A DNA stretch of 64,000 nt from DASXRU01 sp034665305 (GCA_034665305.1 JAXDFZ010000005.1:1-64000), one strand, 5' to 3'; shown: positions 43,024-50,855, counted from the stretch's first letter. Program-made: numbers and translations. Notes: a model not told the origin generated them from the letters alone.

Positions 43024-43689
43024 ATGGCTTCGTTAAGCGACTACAAGAAGAAACGTAAGTTCAACAAAACACCTGAGCCGGGGCCGGAAAAGAAGACTTC
43101 CGAAACCGGACGTCTGTTTGTGATTCAAAAACATCGCGCCAGTCACCTGCATTACGATTTCCGTCTCGAGACAGATGGCGTCTTGAAATCCTGGGCCGTT
43201 CCCAAGGGGCCATCGCTCGATCCCTCCGTGAAGCGGCTGGCGATGGCGGTCGAAGATCACCCCGTAGACTATGCCGATTTCGAAGGCGTCATTCCCGAGG
43301 GCGAATATGGTGGCGGCACCGTGATGGTGTGGGACACCGGCGTCTACGCTCCCGAGAACACCAAAAGCGTCTCAGCCGCGATCGCCAAAGGTGAACTGAA
43401 ATTTGTGATGTTGGGAAAGAAGTTGAAAGGCTCGTTCGCCCTCGTGCGGACGAGAGATCGTCAGTGGCTATTGATCAAACACCGGGATGAGTACGTCAAA
43501 GAGGGCGATATTACGGAAACTGCGCCTTACTCCGTCTTCACGAAACGAACCCTGGCCGAAATCGCAGAGGACGAAGGCGGTGATGTGAAGAAGGCCGCGA
43601 CCGGCGATCCCAAGAAGCTGCCCCGCCGCGCACGAGCTCAGCGCCGGAAGAAGAAAGCGAAGAAGAGCGTCTGGAACAGCAACCGCTGA
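43024..43689 (+). CDS. Stand-alone LigD-type 3'-phosphoesterase domain protein
   Basis: 221 aa. Residues ~28-165 match the phosphoesterase (PE) module of LigD: FVIQKHRASHLHYDFRLETD, LKSWAVPKGPSLDP, DHPVDYADFEGVIPEGEYGG and GTVMVWDTG, with His and Asp residues of the HxYD and DHP motifs as Mn ligands. The C-terminal ~50 residues are very basic (PRRARAQRRKKKAKKS). The domain trims 3'-phosphates and 3'-ribonucleotides at DNA breaks. It is separate from, and convergent with, the ligase gene 0.8 kb away; no polymerase domain or Ku gene is in the window. Confidence 0.93.
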   Translation: MASLSDYKKKRKFNKTPEPGPEKKTSETGRLFVIQKHRASHLHYDFRLETDGVLKSWAVPKGPSLDPSVKRLAMAVEDHPVDYADFEGVIPEGEYGGGTVMVWDTGVYAPENTKSVSAAIAKGELKFVMLGKKLKGSFALVRTRDRQWLLIKHRDEYVKEGDITETAPYSVFTKRTLAEIAEDEGGDVKKAATGDPKKLPRRARAQRRKKKAKKSVWNSNR

Positions 43690-43749
43690 TGATTTCGGAT
43701 TGCGGATTGCGGATTGCAGAGAAGGCGCTTTCCCGCAATCCGCAGTACT
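43690..43749. repeat. CCGCAAT heptamer foldback between the PE and DUF488 genes
   Basis: The left arm GATTTCGGATTGCGGATTGC then GGATTGC is followed, after 12 bp, by CCCGCAATCCGCAGTACT. It ends at the DUF488 stop codon, and the adjoining coding end (43769-43789, TACCGCAGGCGGTTCTGAC) is the outer arm of the 53540-53692 element. Confidence 0.8.
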
Positions 43750-44381
43750 CAATCGAACAGTCCGCTCGCTACCGCAGGCGGTTCTGACAGCAAGCCTTTG
43801 TACGAGAGTTCCCCGTTAATGAGCGCTGCGGCGGAAGTGTAGGGATGCAACTCCGACTTTTTCTCCGTCAAAATGTGATTGACCACAATGCCGGCCGCCT
43901 TCAAGTAATCCGAAACCAAGGAACGGTGACAGCGCCACCACACCGCCTCCGCGCACATGATGGCGGTGCGTTTCTTCTGAGCCAGCTTTAACAGTTCCGC
44001 TATTGCTTCGCGAAACTCCTGCGTTTCCATGTAATCGGCATAGCCGCGAAACTGCTGATTGCGCCAGGCAATGTTCGTGGAATCCTTGCGCGCGCGCCGT
44101 CGTCCCCCCAGGTCAGGGGCATGGACGTATTGGATTCCAGCACCCTCAAGTGACGCTGACAATTCGGCCTGGTTGAATTGCGGATAACGACGCGAGCCGG
44201 GATAGGTTCTGATATCAACGAGGGTCGCGATCTCAAATGACTTCAGAATTTGGATGAACTCAGCGCTCGACCGCGTCGAGTGCCCCACTGTCCAAACCTC
44301 AAGCTGTGCGTGATGTTCCACCAGCAGCACCTTCACTTCGTCTCGCGATGTCCGTACTGCCAACAGGCGTTCAGAGTTCAA
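43749..44381 (-). CDS. DUF488 family protein
   Basis: Up to 210 aa; the true start is uncertain because the frame opens with TTG 44381 and lacks an ATG before the domain. The domain starts at VWTVGHSTRSSAEFI (~residue 29) and continues with ATLVDIRTYPGSRRYPQFNQ, YVHAPDLGGRR and IMCAEAVWWRCHRSLVSDYL, the typical DUF488 block with conserved Cys and His. Function unknown; often next to DNA-repair or stress genes. Its C-terminus SEPPAVASG is translated from the palindromic repeat arm TCAGAACCGCCTGCGGTAGC. Confidence 0.88.
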   Translation of the reverse strand: MNSERLLAVRTSRDEVKVLLVEHHAQLEVWTVGHSTRSSAEFIQILKSFEIATLVDIRTYPGSRRYPQFNQAELSASLEGAGIQYVHAPDLGGRRRARKDSTNIAWRNQQFRGYADYMETQEFREAIAELLKLAQKKRTAIMCAEAVWWRCHRSLVSDYLKAAGIVVNHILTEKKSELHPYTSAAALINGELSYKGLLSEPPAVASGLFD

Positions 44382-44442
44382 GGTTTAGCTTGCTACGCGC
44401 AAGAGAAATCTAAAGGTCGAACTCTAAACACCGGTTAGCCGA

Positions 44443-44520
44443 AGGATTGCGGATTTCGGATTCAACTAACAACGCAACCCTTCGTCCAATCCGCACTCCG
44501 AAATCCGCATTCCGCAATCA
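44443..44520. repeat. CCGCAAT heptamer foldback at the ligase 3' end
   Basis: Left arm AGGATTGCGGATTTCGGATT (44443-44462), right arm AATCCGCACTCCGAAATCCG then CATTCCGCAATCA (44488-44520). The last three bases are the stop codon of the ligase, so the repeat abuts the coding sequence exactly. Confidence 0.85.
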
Positions 44521-45516
44521 ATGGACCTGGTCCAGCGTGCATTGCTGCGGCTTCTTGTCCGGCCGCCAGCGCAGGAACCGCGTACCGTGACGAAATCGCC
44601 CTCCCGTAAAGTGATCGTATTGAACCTCAATCACTAACTTTGGCGCCAGCGGCTGCCATTCAGCTGAACGCTCAGTGCTCCAGCGGCTCGGACCTCCCGG
44701 GGCTTTGCCGGTAAAGCCGGGCGGTTTAATCAGCGCTTCGAGTTTCTTTGTCAGCGCCGCCTTATCCGCTTCCTTGATCCCGGAACTGAACCCGACGTGA
44801 TGCAGCAAACCGTCTTTGTCGTAAAGGCCCAGCAGCAGCGAGCCAACTACTTTCCCCGCCGACGCATAACGAAAACCGCCAATGACGCAGTCCACGGTGC
44901 GCAGCCGCTTAATCTTGCGCATGCCGGTGCGCTCGCCTGACTGGTAAGGTAAATCAAGCCGCTTCGCAATTATGCCGTCCAATTTTATGCCACTGCTCCG
45001 CAGCCACTCTTTAGCGAGCTCTACGTCACGCGTCTGCGGCGACAGCATGATCTGCTCTTTCTTTGGGAAATACTTTTTCGCAAACGCGTCGAGCTTCGGG
45101 CGACGCTTCGTCAGATCCATCTCAGCCAGCGACTGCCCGCGCTCATCGACCAGCAAATCAAAAACAATGAGTTTTGCCGGGTGCTCCTGGGCCAGCTTCT
45201 TGATGCGGCTCGCGGCCGGATGAATTCGCTGCAGCAACTCGTCAAATGAAAAACCGTCTTTGTCGGGAACTACAATCTCGCCGTCGATGACAAAGAGGCC
45301 CGGCTTCATCGCGGCTACCGCCGCTACGACTTCAGGAAAATATCGAGCCAGCGGCTGTCCTGACTTCGACTGCAAATCGATCTCATCGCCGTCGCGAAAC
45401 ACCAGACATCGAAACCCGTCCCACTTGGGCTCGTATTGCCACTGCTCACCTTCGGGCACTTCGGTGACCGACTGTGCCTCCATCGGGAGATAAGGTCGCT
45501 TCAGGGGTGACGTCAT
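44518..45516 (-). CDS. ATP-dependent DNA ligase (LigC/LigD-ligase-like)
   Basis: 332 aa from ATG 45516. Nucleotidyltransferase domain with adenylated Lys31 in motif I (YEPKWDGFR), FVIDGEIVVPD (motif III), LIVFDLLV (IIIa), LDGIIAKRLDLPYQSG (IV) and MRKIKRLRTVDCVI (V), then an OB domain ending RHGTRFLRWRPDKKP (motif VI). It seals nicks using ATP; size and order match LigC or the ligase module of LigD. With the PE gene it gives two of the three LigD activities as separate proteins in one cassette. Confidence 0.93.
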   Translation of the reverse strand: MTSPLKRPYLPMEAQSVTEVPEGEQWQYEPKWDGFRCLVFRDGDEIDLQSKSGQPLARYFPEVVAAVAAMKPGLFVIDGEIVVPDKDGFSFDELLQRIHPAASRIKKLAQEHPAKLIVFDLLVDERGQSLAEMDLTKRRPKLDAFAKKYFPKKEQIMLSPQTRDVELAKEWLRSSGIKLDGIIAKRLDLPYQSGERTGMRKIKRLRTVDCVIGGFRYASAGKVVGSLLLGLYDKDGLLHHVGFSSGIKEADKAALTKKLEALIKPPGFTGKAPGGPSRWSTERSAEWQPLAPKLVIEVQYDHFTGGRFRHGTRFLRWRPDKKPQQCTLDQVH

Positions 45517-45658
45517 ACTTTTACTTTACCTTAGACGTAACTTGAGTTGTCCTCACGCCGACCTCTGACGTAGAACGTCAACGTAAAGGTCGCTTGAGCC
45601 CTTCCAGTACCGCACACGGTCTGACTTTTTCATTTGCACCGCACTTCTTCGACGCGCG

Positions 45659-45896
45659 GATTCAACTTGGAAGTGCAACACGGTTTTCGCTCCAGAGGCA
45701 GCGAGAGGTTCATAGTCGTATGCTTTTCTTATTGTTCCGCGCTCCAGAGGAGCGGAATATTTTGGTTGGTTCCCCAACCCAATAATGTTTTCGCTCCTAA
45801 TGGAGCGAGGATTAATGAAACCTGCTTGGTGCTATAAACATTTCGCTCCGCTGGAGCGAAGGGCACGTTCTCAAAGTGGCACCCCAAACTTGAATC
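45659..45896. mobile_element. MITE-like element, copy 2
   Basis: 238 bp, inverted relative to 42459-42699. Ends GATTCAACTTGGAAGTGCAA (45659) and the complement of GATTCAAGTTTGGGGTGCCA (45896). The internal palindromes TTCGCTCCGCTGGAGCGAA, CGCTCCTAATGGAGCG and CGCTCCAGAGGAGCG are conserved. The two copies face each other across 3 kb holding the PE, DUF488 and ligase genes. Confidence 0.85.
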
Positions 45897-45978
45897 CACC
45901 TTACTATGAACAATAAGCAAGATGGGCTTATTAAATAGGTGGCAAGCTGTGGATAGAATCTTCAGTTCACCGCTTCAC

Positions 45979-46459
45979 TCAGGTTGTGAGCCTTGGCAAC
46001 CAGCGTGATACTCGCCGGCAATATTTTTGGTACGCCTCGCCAAACGTGCGTCGCAACGTGGGCTCTTCATAAGCCAAAACCCACCCGTGTAAAAACGCTA
46101 AAGCGGCAACGGCAAAGAGTACAATTCTCAGCGACCTAAAAATGATCCCCTCGCCCGCCAGCGCCAGACCCACGAAGATATACATCGGGTTTCGTACGTA
46201 ACGGTAAGGAACCTTTCACGACCAGTTCTTTTGGCGGATCAAAAGGCGCCGGCGTTCCCTTCCCGGTGAAAGTGAAATCCCAGGCACACCAGATGTAAAG
46301 CAGAACGCCGGCAACGATCGGCAAAAGCCCCAGCAGGCGCAGGTATGAAAACTCGAAATCAAAAGAGTTCGCCCGGGACGAGAGCAGGAGATACGGAACC
46401 ACCAGTGTGACGGTACCGGGCACGAAGATAGACCACATCAGCGTCTTCATCGCAGTCAA
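45979..46459 (-). pseudogene. Isoprenylcysteine carboxyl methyltransferase-like protein, frameshifted
   Basis: The two frames together give one ~155-aa ICMT/PEMT-type membrane methyltransferase. The first (46459 to about 46210) reads LRLLGLLPIVAGVLLYIWCA and PFDPPKELVVKG. The second resumes with YRYVRNPMYIFVGLALAGEG and YEEPTLRRTFGEAYQKYCRR to 45979. The join needs a one-base deletion near 46205-46212 (GGTTCCTTAC for an expected GGTCCTTAC-like codon pair). The core RNPMY and EExxL motifs are preserved on either side, so the mutation is recent or a sequencing error. Confidence 0.8.
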
Positions 46460-46468
46460 AAGCTCACC

Positions 46469-46990
46469 TCAAAGATAACGCTCTTTTACTATATTGATAT
46501 GCCGCAGTTCGTGGCCGGCGATGTGATACGCGGCCGCGCGGACGCTCATGATCTGGCCATTGGCAAGGCCACTTCGCACCAGTGCTGCAGAATCAAATCC
46601 CTGAAACAGCGAAAGCGTGGCGCGTCGCACTGTGGCAAATTCCTCAAGGATGTCGTCGACACTCCGCGCGTTTGCTCCTGAATAACGCGCGTAGTCATCC
46701 TGCTCAAACCCGTGGAGTTCCGTTTTGTCATTGCGCGCAAATCGCAGCGCGCGGTATGCGTAAATTCGCTCGTCATCAACGACGTGCATCAGGATCTCTT
46801 TGATGGTCCACTTCCCTTCAGCATACCGAAACAGAAGTTTCTCCGGCGGTAGCGAGAGGATTAGCCTCCGCGTCGTTTCAAAATTGTCCTGCAGATGCTT
46901 CAGAACCAGGCCATCATCAGGCAATAGACCGATGTAAGTTATTGTGTACGGCGCAAACTCGCCTGCTTCGGGCTTCTCAATTCTCTTCAT
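46469..46990 (-). CDS. DinB-like (DinB_2) protein
   Basis: 173 aa from ATG 46990. DinB_2 features: KWTIKEILMHVVDDERIYAY with the first His, and RAAAYHIAGHELRHINIVKE with the H-x3-H set forming a three-histidine metal site on a four-helix bundle. The N-terminus EFAPYTITYIGLLPDDGLVL is typical of this subfamily. Likely a metal-dependent transferase or hydrolase with thiol cofactor; substrate unknown. It sits between two frameshifted genes but is itself intact. Confidence 0.9.
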   Translation of the reverse strand: MKRIEKPEAGEFAPYTITYIGLLPDDGLVLKHLQDNFETTRRLILSLPPEKLLFRYAEGKWTIKEILMHVVDDERIYAYRALRFARNDKTELHGFEQDDYARYSGANARSVDDILEEFATVRRATLSLFQGFDSAALVRSGLANGQIMSVRAAAYHIAGHELRHINIVKERYL

Positions 46991-47045
46991 CGATCTTCAC
47001 TGTCAACCGGCACGTTTTGCTTTTTGGCCAAACTCAGGAACGTTA

Positions 47046-47413
47046 TCAATCACCCCCGGGTCGGACGAACCGGATGCTGTTACCGTCAGCGTCGCTGACG
47101 TACATCTCTCGATTTCCCCATGACTGGTCCGTCGGCGGGAGGTCAATGCTAACGCCCCTGGCCACAAGCTCCCGATGCAGCTCATCAACATCGTCGACAG
47201 CCAGAAAGACTACGCCGCCAGCGACTCCATCCTCCAAAAGTGAAGACAGATGAAGGCGAGCTTCATCGCGCGTAAGTCCCGTGGAGCAAGGATCAGAGCC
47301 GCCAAAAGGCCGGTATGCAAAGACCTGACTTTAAAACCAAGGCGCTCGCAATAAAACTCGGTTGCCGCGACAGAGTCGCCGACATGGAGCACAGGAATCG
47401 CTAGCTTGAACAT
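47046..47413 (-). pseudogene. VOC (glyoxalase/bleomycin resistance) family protein, frameshifted
   Basis: From ATG 47413 the first frame reads MFKLAIPVLHVGDSVAATEF YCERLGFKV, a VOC beta-alpha-beta start. The homologous continuation VFAYRPFGGSDPCSTGLTRD EARLHLSS...DGVAGGVVFLAVDDVDEL and MYVSDADGNSIRFVRPG lies in the next frame and ends at 47046. The switch is near 47324-47328 and needs one base added. All domain parts are otherwise present (~122 aa), so this is a young pseudogene or an assembly error. Confidence 0.8.
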
Positions 47414-47510
47414 GTAATGCCCAGAATCGCTATGAACCGCGGTGCTCCGTAACAGAGGATTCGGTCGCCACGCCGTGACCAAAACACCAGAGACGCGTAT
47501 TATACCCCGC

Positions 47511-48038
47511 ATGCCTTCCATGCCCGACATCGAATCCGATTCCGATCGGCAGGGAAAACTTTCAGCCTCGCTACAAGAGATTATCTCCGCGATGCGCTAT
47601 GATGAGGCATCGTCAAAGGACAGGAGTTCGCGGCCAGCAGGGCCGTCAAGCACTGTGATCGTCTTTGCGGGCGCGTACGGTCCGGAAAAGATCGCCGCCG
47701 CAAATCTCTTGGCGAAAGCGACCGACAGCAAGGTTCTGCTAGTTGAGTTGAACGGTCTGATCAACAAGTATATCGGTGAGACGGAAAAGAATCTCGCCCA
47801 ATTCTTTGCTAATGCCGCGGACAGCGGCGCCACAATGTTTTTTGACGAAGCGGATTCCCTGTTTGGAAAGCGCAGCGAGGTGAAAGACTCTCACGACCGT
47901 TATGCGAACATCGAAATAAGCTATTTACTCCAACGACTAGAGGACCATCGCGGCCTGGCCATCCTCGCGCTCAACGATACCAAGAACCTTGATGAAGCTT
48001 TTGCTCGCCGGATCCGCTTCATTATTAACTTCCCTTAA
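47511..48038 (+). CDS. Truncated AAA+ ATPase-like protein with degenerate Walker A
   Basis: 175 aa from ATG 47511 (47520 also possible). The part KYIGETEKNLAQFFANAADS to FFDEADSLFGKRSEVKDSHD (Walker B D112/E113) and RYANIEISYLLQRLEDHRGL closely follows the AAA+ proteins tied to contractile injection systems and similar large AAA proteins. The P-loop reads G54-A-Y-G-P-E-K60-I instead of GxPGTGKT. The protein stops at RRIRFIINFP, before the C-terminal lid. It may be a pseudo-ATPase, a subunit partner or a decaying copy. Confidence 0.75.
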   Translation: MPSMPDIESDSDRQGKLSASLQEIISAMRYDEASSKDRSSRPAGPSSTVIVFAGAYGPEKIAAANLLAKATDSKVLLVELNGLINKYIGETEKNLAQFFANAADSGATMFFDEADSLFGKRSEVKDSHDRYANIEISYLLQRLEDHRGLAILALNDTKNLDEAFARRIRFIINFP

Positions 48039-48052
48039 ACCAACGCTACGAA

Positions 48053-48337
48053 ATGAAAAGAAAAAAATTCAAGGCCCCGCTGCAAAGCGGCCACAAGGAA
48101 AACGCCATCGAAGTGCCTTTTGATCCGGTCAAGAGTTGGGACATTCCCCAGCGGCCGTTGTTGCAGGGTCGCCGCGGCCATCGCGTGCAAGGCAGCCTCA
48201 ATGGCACTCACTTCGAAAGTGTTATCGTATCGCGCTCCGGAAAGTTCTTTCTGTTGATTGAGCCGCAGGTGCAGCAGGCGACCGGCATCACCGTGGGTGA
48301 CGAGATCGATGCCGTGGTGGGACCAATCGAAGATTAG
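48053..48337 (+). CDS. DUF1905 family protein
   Basis: 94 aa, starting 14 bases after the AAA-like stop. Pattern FKAPLQSGHKENAIEVPFDP, then HRVQGSLNGTHFESVIVSRS, GKFFLLIEPQVQQATGITVGDEIDAVV, matching the DUF1905 small beta-barrel (YdeI-associated). Function unknown. It could be co-transcribed with the AAA-like gene. Confidence 0.85.
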   Translation: MKRKKFKAPLQSGHKENAIEVPFDPVKSWDIPQRPLLQGRRGHRVQGSLNGTHFESVIVSRSGKFFLLIEPQVQQATGITVGDEIDAVVGPIED

Positions 48338-48342
48338 CTCAC

Positions 48343-48422
48343 GTAGGACAGGCATTCCTGCCTGTCCTTTTTCAAAATGAGGTGACATTACCTTAGTGCA
48401 GGGACAGGCAAGAATGCCTGTC
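48343..48422. repeat. GTAGGACAGGCATTCCTGCC foldback
   Basis: Left module 48343-48367 and right module 48401-48422 (GGGACAGGCAAGAATGCCTG and TC) are inverted, and the left one is itself a hairpin (GGACAGGCA/TGCCTGTCC). Same family as 62323-62386; a half copy (AGCACAGACATTCCTGTGTG) lies at ~9219-9238. Confidence 0.85.
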
Positions 48423-48452
48423 ACAAATTCAGTCGAAAAGAGGAAGCGAAAC

Positions 48453-48920
48453 ATGGCAGCAGAAGTGGGAAAGCGATTTGTAGATTTCAATCTGAAAAAC
48501 CAGGACGGGCAAGCAGTAACCCTGGATGACTTCGCCGGCAAATGGCTGGTGCTTTACGTGTATCCGAAGGACGACACGCCCGGTTGTACGATTCAGGGAA
48601 AGTCATTCACCGCCAGCAAGCAGGACTTCGACGACGCGGGAATTGCCGTGGTCGGCGTTAGCGCCGACGACGTCGAGTCGCATAAGAACTTCTGCAACAA
48701 GTTCTCCTTCACCATTGATCTGCTGGCCGATCCCAATCACGAATTGCTGGACGCGGCGGGTGTGGGCCAAAGCGAGTATAAGGGGACCATGTACTGGGAC
48801 CGCACCAGTTTCGTGATTGACCCGCAGGGAATCCTGCGCAAGGTCTATCTCAAGGTGCAACCCGACGGACATGAACAAGTATTGCTGAACGATATCAAAG
48901 CGATGCAGACCGAGGCCTGA
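48453..48920 (+). CDS. bcp: Peroxiredoxin, BCP/PrxQ-like
   Basis: 155 aa from ATG 48453, with AGAGGAAG upstream. Thioredoxin fold: DFNLKNQDGQAVTLDDFAGK, WLVLYVYPKDDTPGCTIQGK with the peroxidatic Cys45, then GVSADDVESHKNFCNKFSFT. The usual PrxQ resolving Cys five residues after the first (CTxEAC) is absent here (CTIQGK), so it is either 1-Cys or uses Cys84 (HKNFCNK). It reduces H2O2 and organic peroxides with thioredoxin. Confidence 0.95.
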   Translation: MAAEVGKRFVDFNLKNQDGQAVTLDDFAGKWLVLYVYPKDDTPGCTIQGKSFTASKQDFDDAGIAVVGVSADDVESHKNFCNKFSFTIDLLADPNHELLDAAGVGQSEYKGTMYWDRTSFVIDPQGILRKVYLKVQPDGHEQVLLNDIKAMQTEA

Positions 48921-48936
48921 TTCGCAAAAGTCAAAA

Positions 48937-49032
48937 CCTTGGAGTGCGGCGGCCTGACGCCGCTTTGGTCTCAGTTCTCTTGCGCGGCAGCGTCAATTAG
49001 CGAGCCGTCGCCAGGCCGCCGCACTCCAAAGG
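48937..49032. repeat. CCTTGGAGTGCGGCGGCCTG foldback
   Basis: The left arm from 48937 and the right arm ending 49032 (GCCAGGCCGCCGCACTCCAA then AGG) are near-complementary; loop ~50 bp. The related first bases TTGGAGTGCG also start the element near 52170. Confidence 0.85.
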
Positions 49033-49062
49033 AGTTGAAAGCTAATCGGAGATTACATTCGC

Positions 49063-49449
49063 GTGGATCTCACGAACTTCGAACGCCATCATCAAACGCT
49101 CGCGCCACGAGCCGTCTTTGTGAAGCGGGTAATGCGGTCGCTGGCGATTGGCCTCGCCTTGCTGGGAATTGCATTGATGGTGGGGATCGGCGGTTATCAC
49201 TGGATCGCCGGCCTTGATTGGATCGATTCCCTGTTGGAAGCCTCAATGATTCTGGGGGGCATGGGGCCGATCAACCCTCTCGCTACGACCGGGTCAAAGT
49301 TATTCGCCTCGGTCTATGCACTTTTTAGCGGGGTGATCTTCATTGCGTTGATGGGAATTGTGCTGGCGCCCCTGGCCCACCGGATGCTGCACCGGTTTCA
49401 TCTCGACGACGATGAAGCAAAGAAGCAGGCGAAGCGCAAAACAAACTGA
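49063..49449 (+). CDS. Two-helix membrane protein, ion-channel-like hypothetical
   Basis: 128 aa from GTG 49063. Helix 1 SLAIGLALLGIALMVGIGGY (~26-45), a re-entrant-looking SLLEASMILGGMGPINPL, then helix 2 ASVYALFSGVIFIALMGIVL, and a His-rich basic end PLAHRMLHRFHLDDDE. The layout of two helices around a Gly-rich loop resembles pore-loop channels, and I recall a conserved uncharacterised family with the ASMILGGMGP block. Transport function is unproven. Confidence 0.8.
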   Translation: MDLTNFERHHQTLAPRAVFVKRVMRSLAIGLALLGIALMVGIGGYHWIAGLDWIDSLLEASMILGGMGPINPLATTGSKLFASVYALFSGVIFIALMGIVLAPLAHRMLHRFHLDDDEAKKQAKRKTN

Positions 49450-49462
49450 TCGTTCGAATCCC

Positions 49463-49586
49463 TCAAGCTCTTCACTGGGACCGCGGGCGTCCCGCCCGCA
49501 ATCTCAGTCAAATATTTTTTAAGGATACAGTCTGGGAATTACAGGATCGGCGGGCGGGACGCCCGCGGTCCCAGTAAAAAGCTTGA
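49463..49586. repeat. CTCAAGCTCTTCACTGGGACC foldback, copy 2
   Basis: The 37-bp arms 49463-49499 and 49550-49586 differ at only two positions; loop 50 bp, AT-rich. The arms contain GGACCGCGGGCGTCCCGCCC. Same family as 28129-28208. It lies between two convergent genes. Confidence 0.9.
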
Positions 49587-49620
49587 ATGCGACGTCAGGC
49601 TTGCCCAAGCGCGAAACGTC

Positions 49621-50367
49621 TCAATCAATTTGGACCAGCAATGGCAGATGATCCGACGCTGATCTGACAATAGCCGCCGGCTCAATCACAACCTCACAAC
49701 CAGTCAGTCGGGGCGCAAAAGCCGCCGGCACAAAAGCGTAATCAAGCCGCAAGTGCGGGTCCCACGTGGGAAACGTGTATCCCTTCTCCTCCGGATGTAG
49801 CGTGCGAAAACCGTCGGCATATCCGGCGTCGAGCATGATCTGAATAGTGTCCCGCTGCAACTTCCGGCCGCTGATCCAAATCAACGCGCGAATCCATGCC
49901 GGCATGCGCCGCACATCCAGAAGTTCTCCCGGCGCAAGCGTATTGAAATCTCCCACCAGCACATGAAATCCATGCTGGTGCCGCTGGATACCTTGCAAGA
50001 GCGAACGTATCTCGCGGGTCCGGCGCTGTTCGTCCCACTTCGAAAACCTGGCGCTCAGGTGCAATCCAAAAATGCGGGCTTCGATGCCAGTCGGGACAAT
50101 CTCCAAAAAGGAATGCTTAGCTCCCGCCGGGTAATGCCACTCGTGATATTCAATTTCTTTGCGGCTGATGTAACCGATGGAGTGATCTTTTCGCGCCGCC
50201 CAAAAAGGCATTCCGGTGGCCTGGGCCAACTGTTCAATGACTGCCGGCTTTGTTGCTTCCTGGAAAACGATCAGATCGGCATCAACCGCCTTGATGGCAT
50301 TGGCTAAGGCAAGTTCCCTGCCCTTTCCGCCGAACCATATGTTGTAACTGAGTAACTTCAGACTCAC
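49621..50367 (-). CDS. EEP (endonuclease/exonuclease/phosphatase) family hydrolase
   Basis: 248 aa from GTG 50367, overlapping the upstream nucleotidyltransferase stop by four bases (GTGA). EEP motifs: LLSYNIWFGG (Asn), LIVFQEATKPA (catalytic Glu), FGLHLSAR (His), VLVGDFNTLAPGE (D-x-N), TWDPHLRLDYAFV and the final SASDHLPLLVQI (D-H). It is a Mg-dependent phosphodiesterase or phosphatase with no signal peptide. Coupling to a nucleotidyltransferase gene suggests it may hydrolyse that enzyme's product. Confidence 0.92.
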   Translation of the reverse strand: MSLKLLSYNIWFGGKGRELALANAIKAVDADLIVFQEATKPAVIEQLAQATGMPFWAARKDHSIGYISRKEIEYHEWHYPAGAKHSFLEIVPTGIEARIFGLHLSARFSKWDEQRRTREIRSLLQGIQRHQHGFHVLVGDFNTLAPGELLDVRRMPAWIRALIWISGRKLQRDTIQIMLDAGYADGFRTLHPEEKGYTFPTWDPHLRLDYAFVPAAFAPRLTGCEVVIEPAAIVRSASDHLPLLVQID

Positions 50368-50855
50368 GCGTTTTCACCGGCAGGGACCACCACGTAATAA
50401 GCTTCGCCGAAAAGCACGTCGCGCGCATACAGCACCAGACTGGAAGTCGCTTGAAAGTTCACTGGGCGGCCTACCAGCTTCTGCAAAGATTCACGGAGCG
50501 GATTAAGGGAGGGAGCCACGCCCGGATCCTGATCGCAAAGCGGTTTCGTGTGCAGCAGAGGGATATAAAAATCGCCGGCGTTCCATGCTTCCATCACTTT
50601 CTTACCGACAAGGGTTACATCCAGATCGCTGGTGCCCTTACCCTTCGAATCAAACGGCGCTTCGTTTTCGTAGCGCTTATTCGTCACTACACTACCTCTG
50701 AGGACGATGCCGGTATCTTCGGGAAGTCCCTGCTGCAGTTTTCGATAAAAAGCGATGAACGATCTCTCGCTGCCCTCGAAAGCCAACGTAATGATACGAG
50801 TCCGCACCTCGTTCTCAGTCATTTCATGCGGGTCTTTAGGAGTTGGAGTCGACAT
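50364..50855 (-). CDS. Small nucleotidyltransferase-fold protein
   Basis: 163 aa from ATG 50855. Nucleotidyltransferase signature: G54-S55 (VLRGSVVTN) followed by D77-L-D79 (GTSDLDVTLVG) with the usual spacing, preceded by a helix EGSERSFIAFYRKLQQ. The C-terminal part contains PLLHTKPLCDQDPGVAPSLN and VNFQATSSLVLYARD. Size suggests a minimal transferase domain; whether it modifies a protein, an antibiotic or makes a nucleotide signal is unknown. Translationally coupled to the EEP hydrolase. Confidence 0.85.
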   Translation of the reverse strand: MSTPTPKDPHEMTENEVRTRIITLAFEGSERSFIAFYRKLQQGLPEDTGIVLRGSVVTNKRYENEAPFDSKGKGTSDLDVTLVGKKVMEAWNAGDFYIPLLHTKPLCDQDPGVAPSLNPLRESLQKLVGRPVNFQATSSLVLYARDVLFGEAYYVVVPAGENA

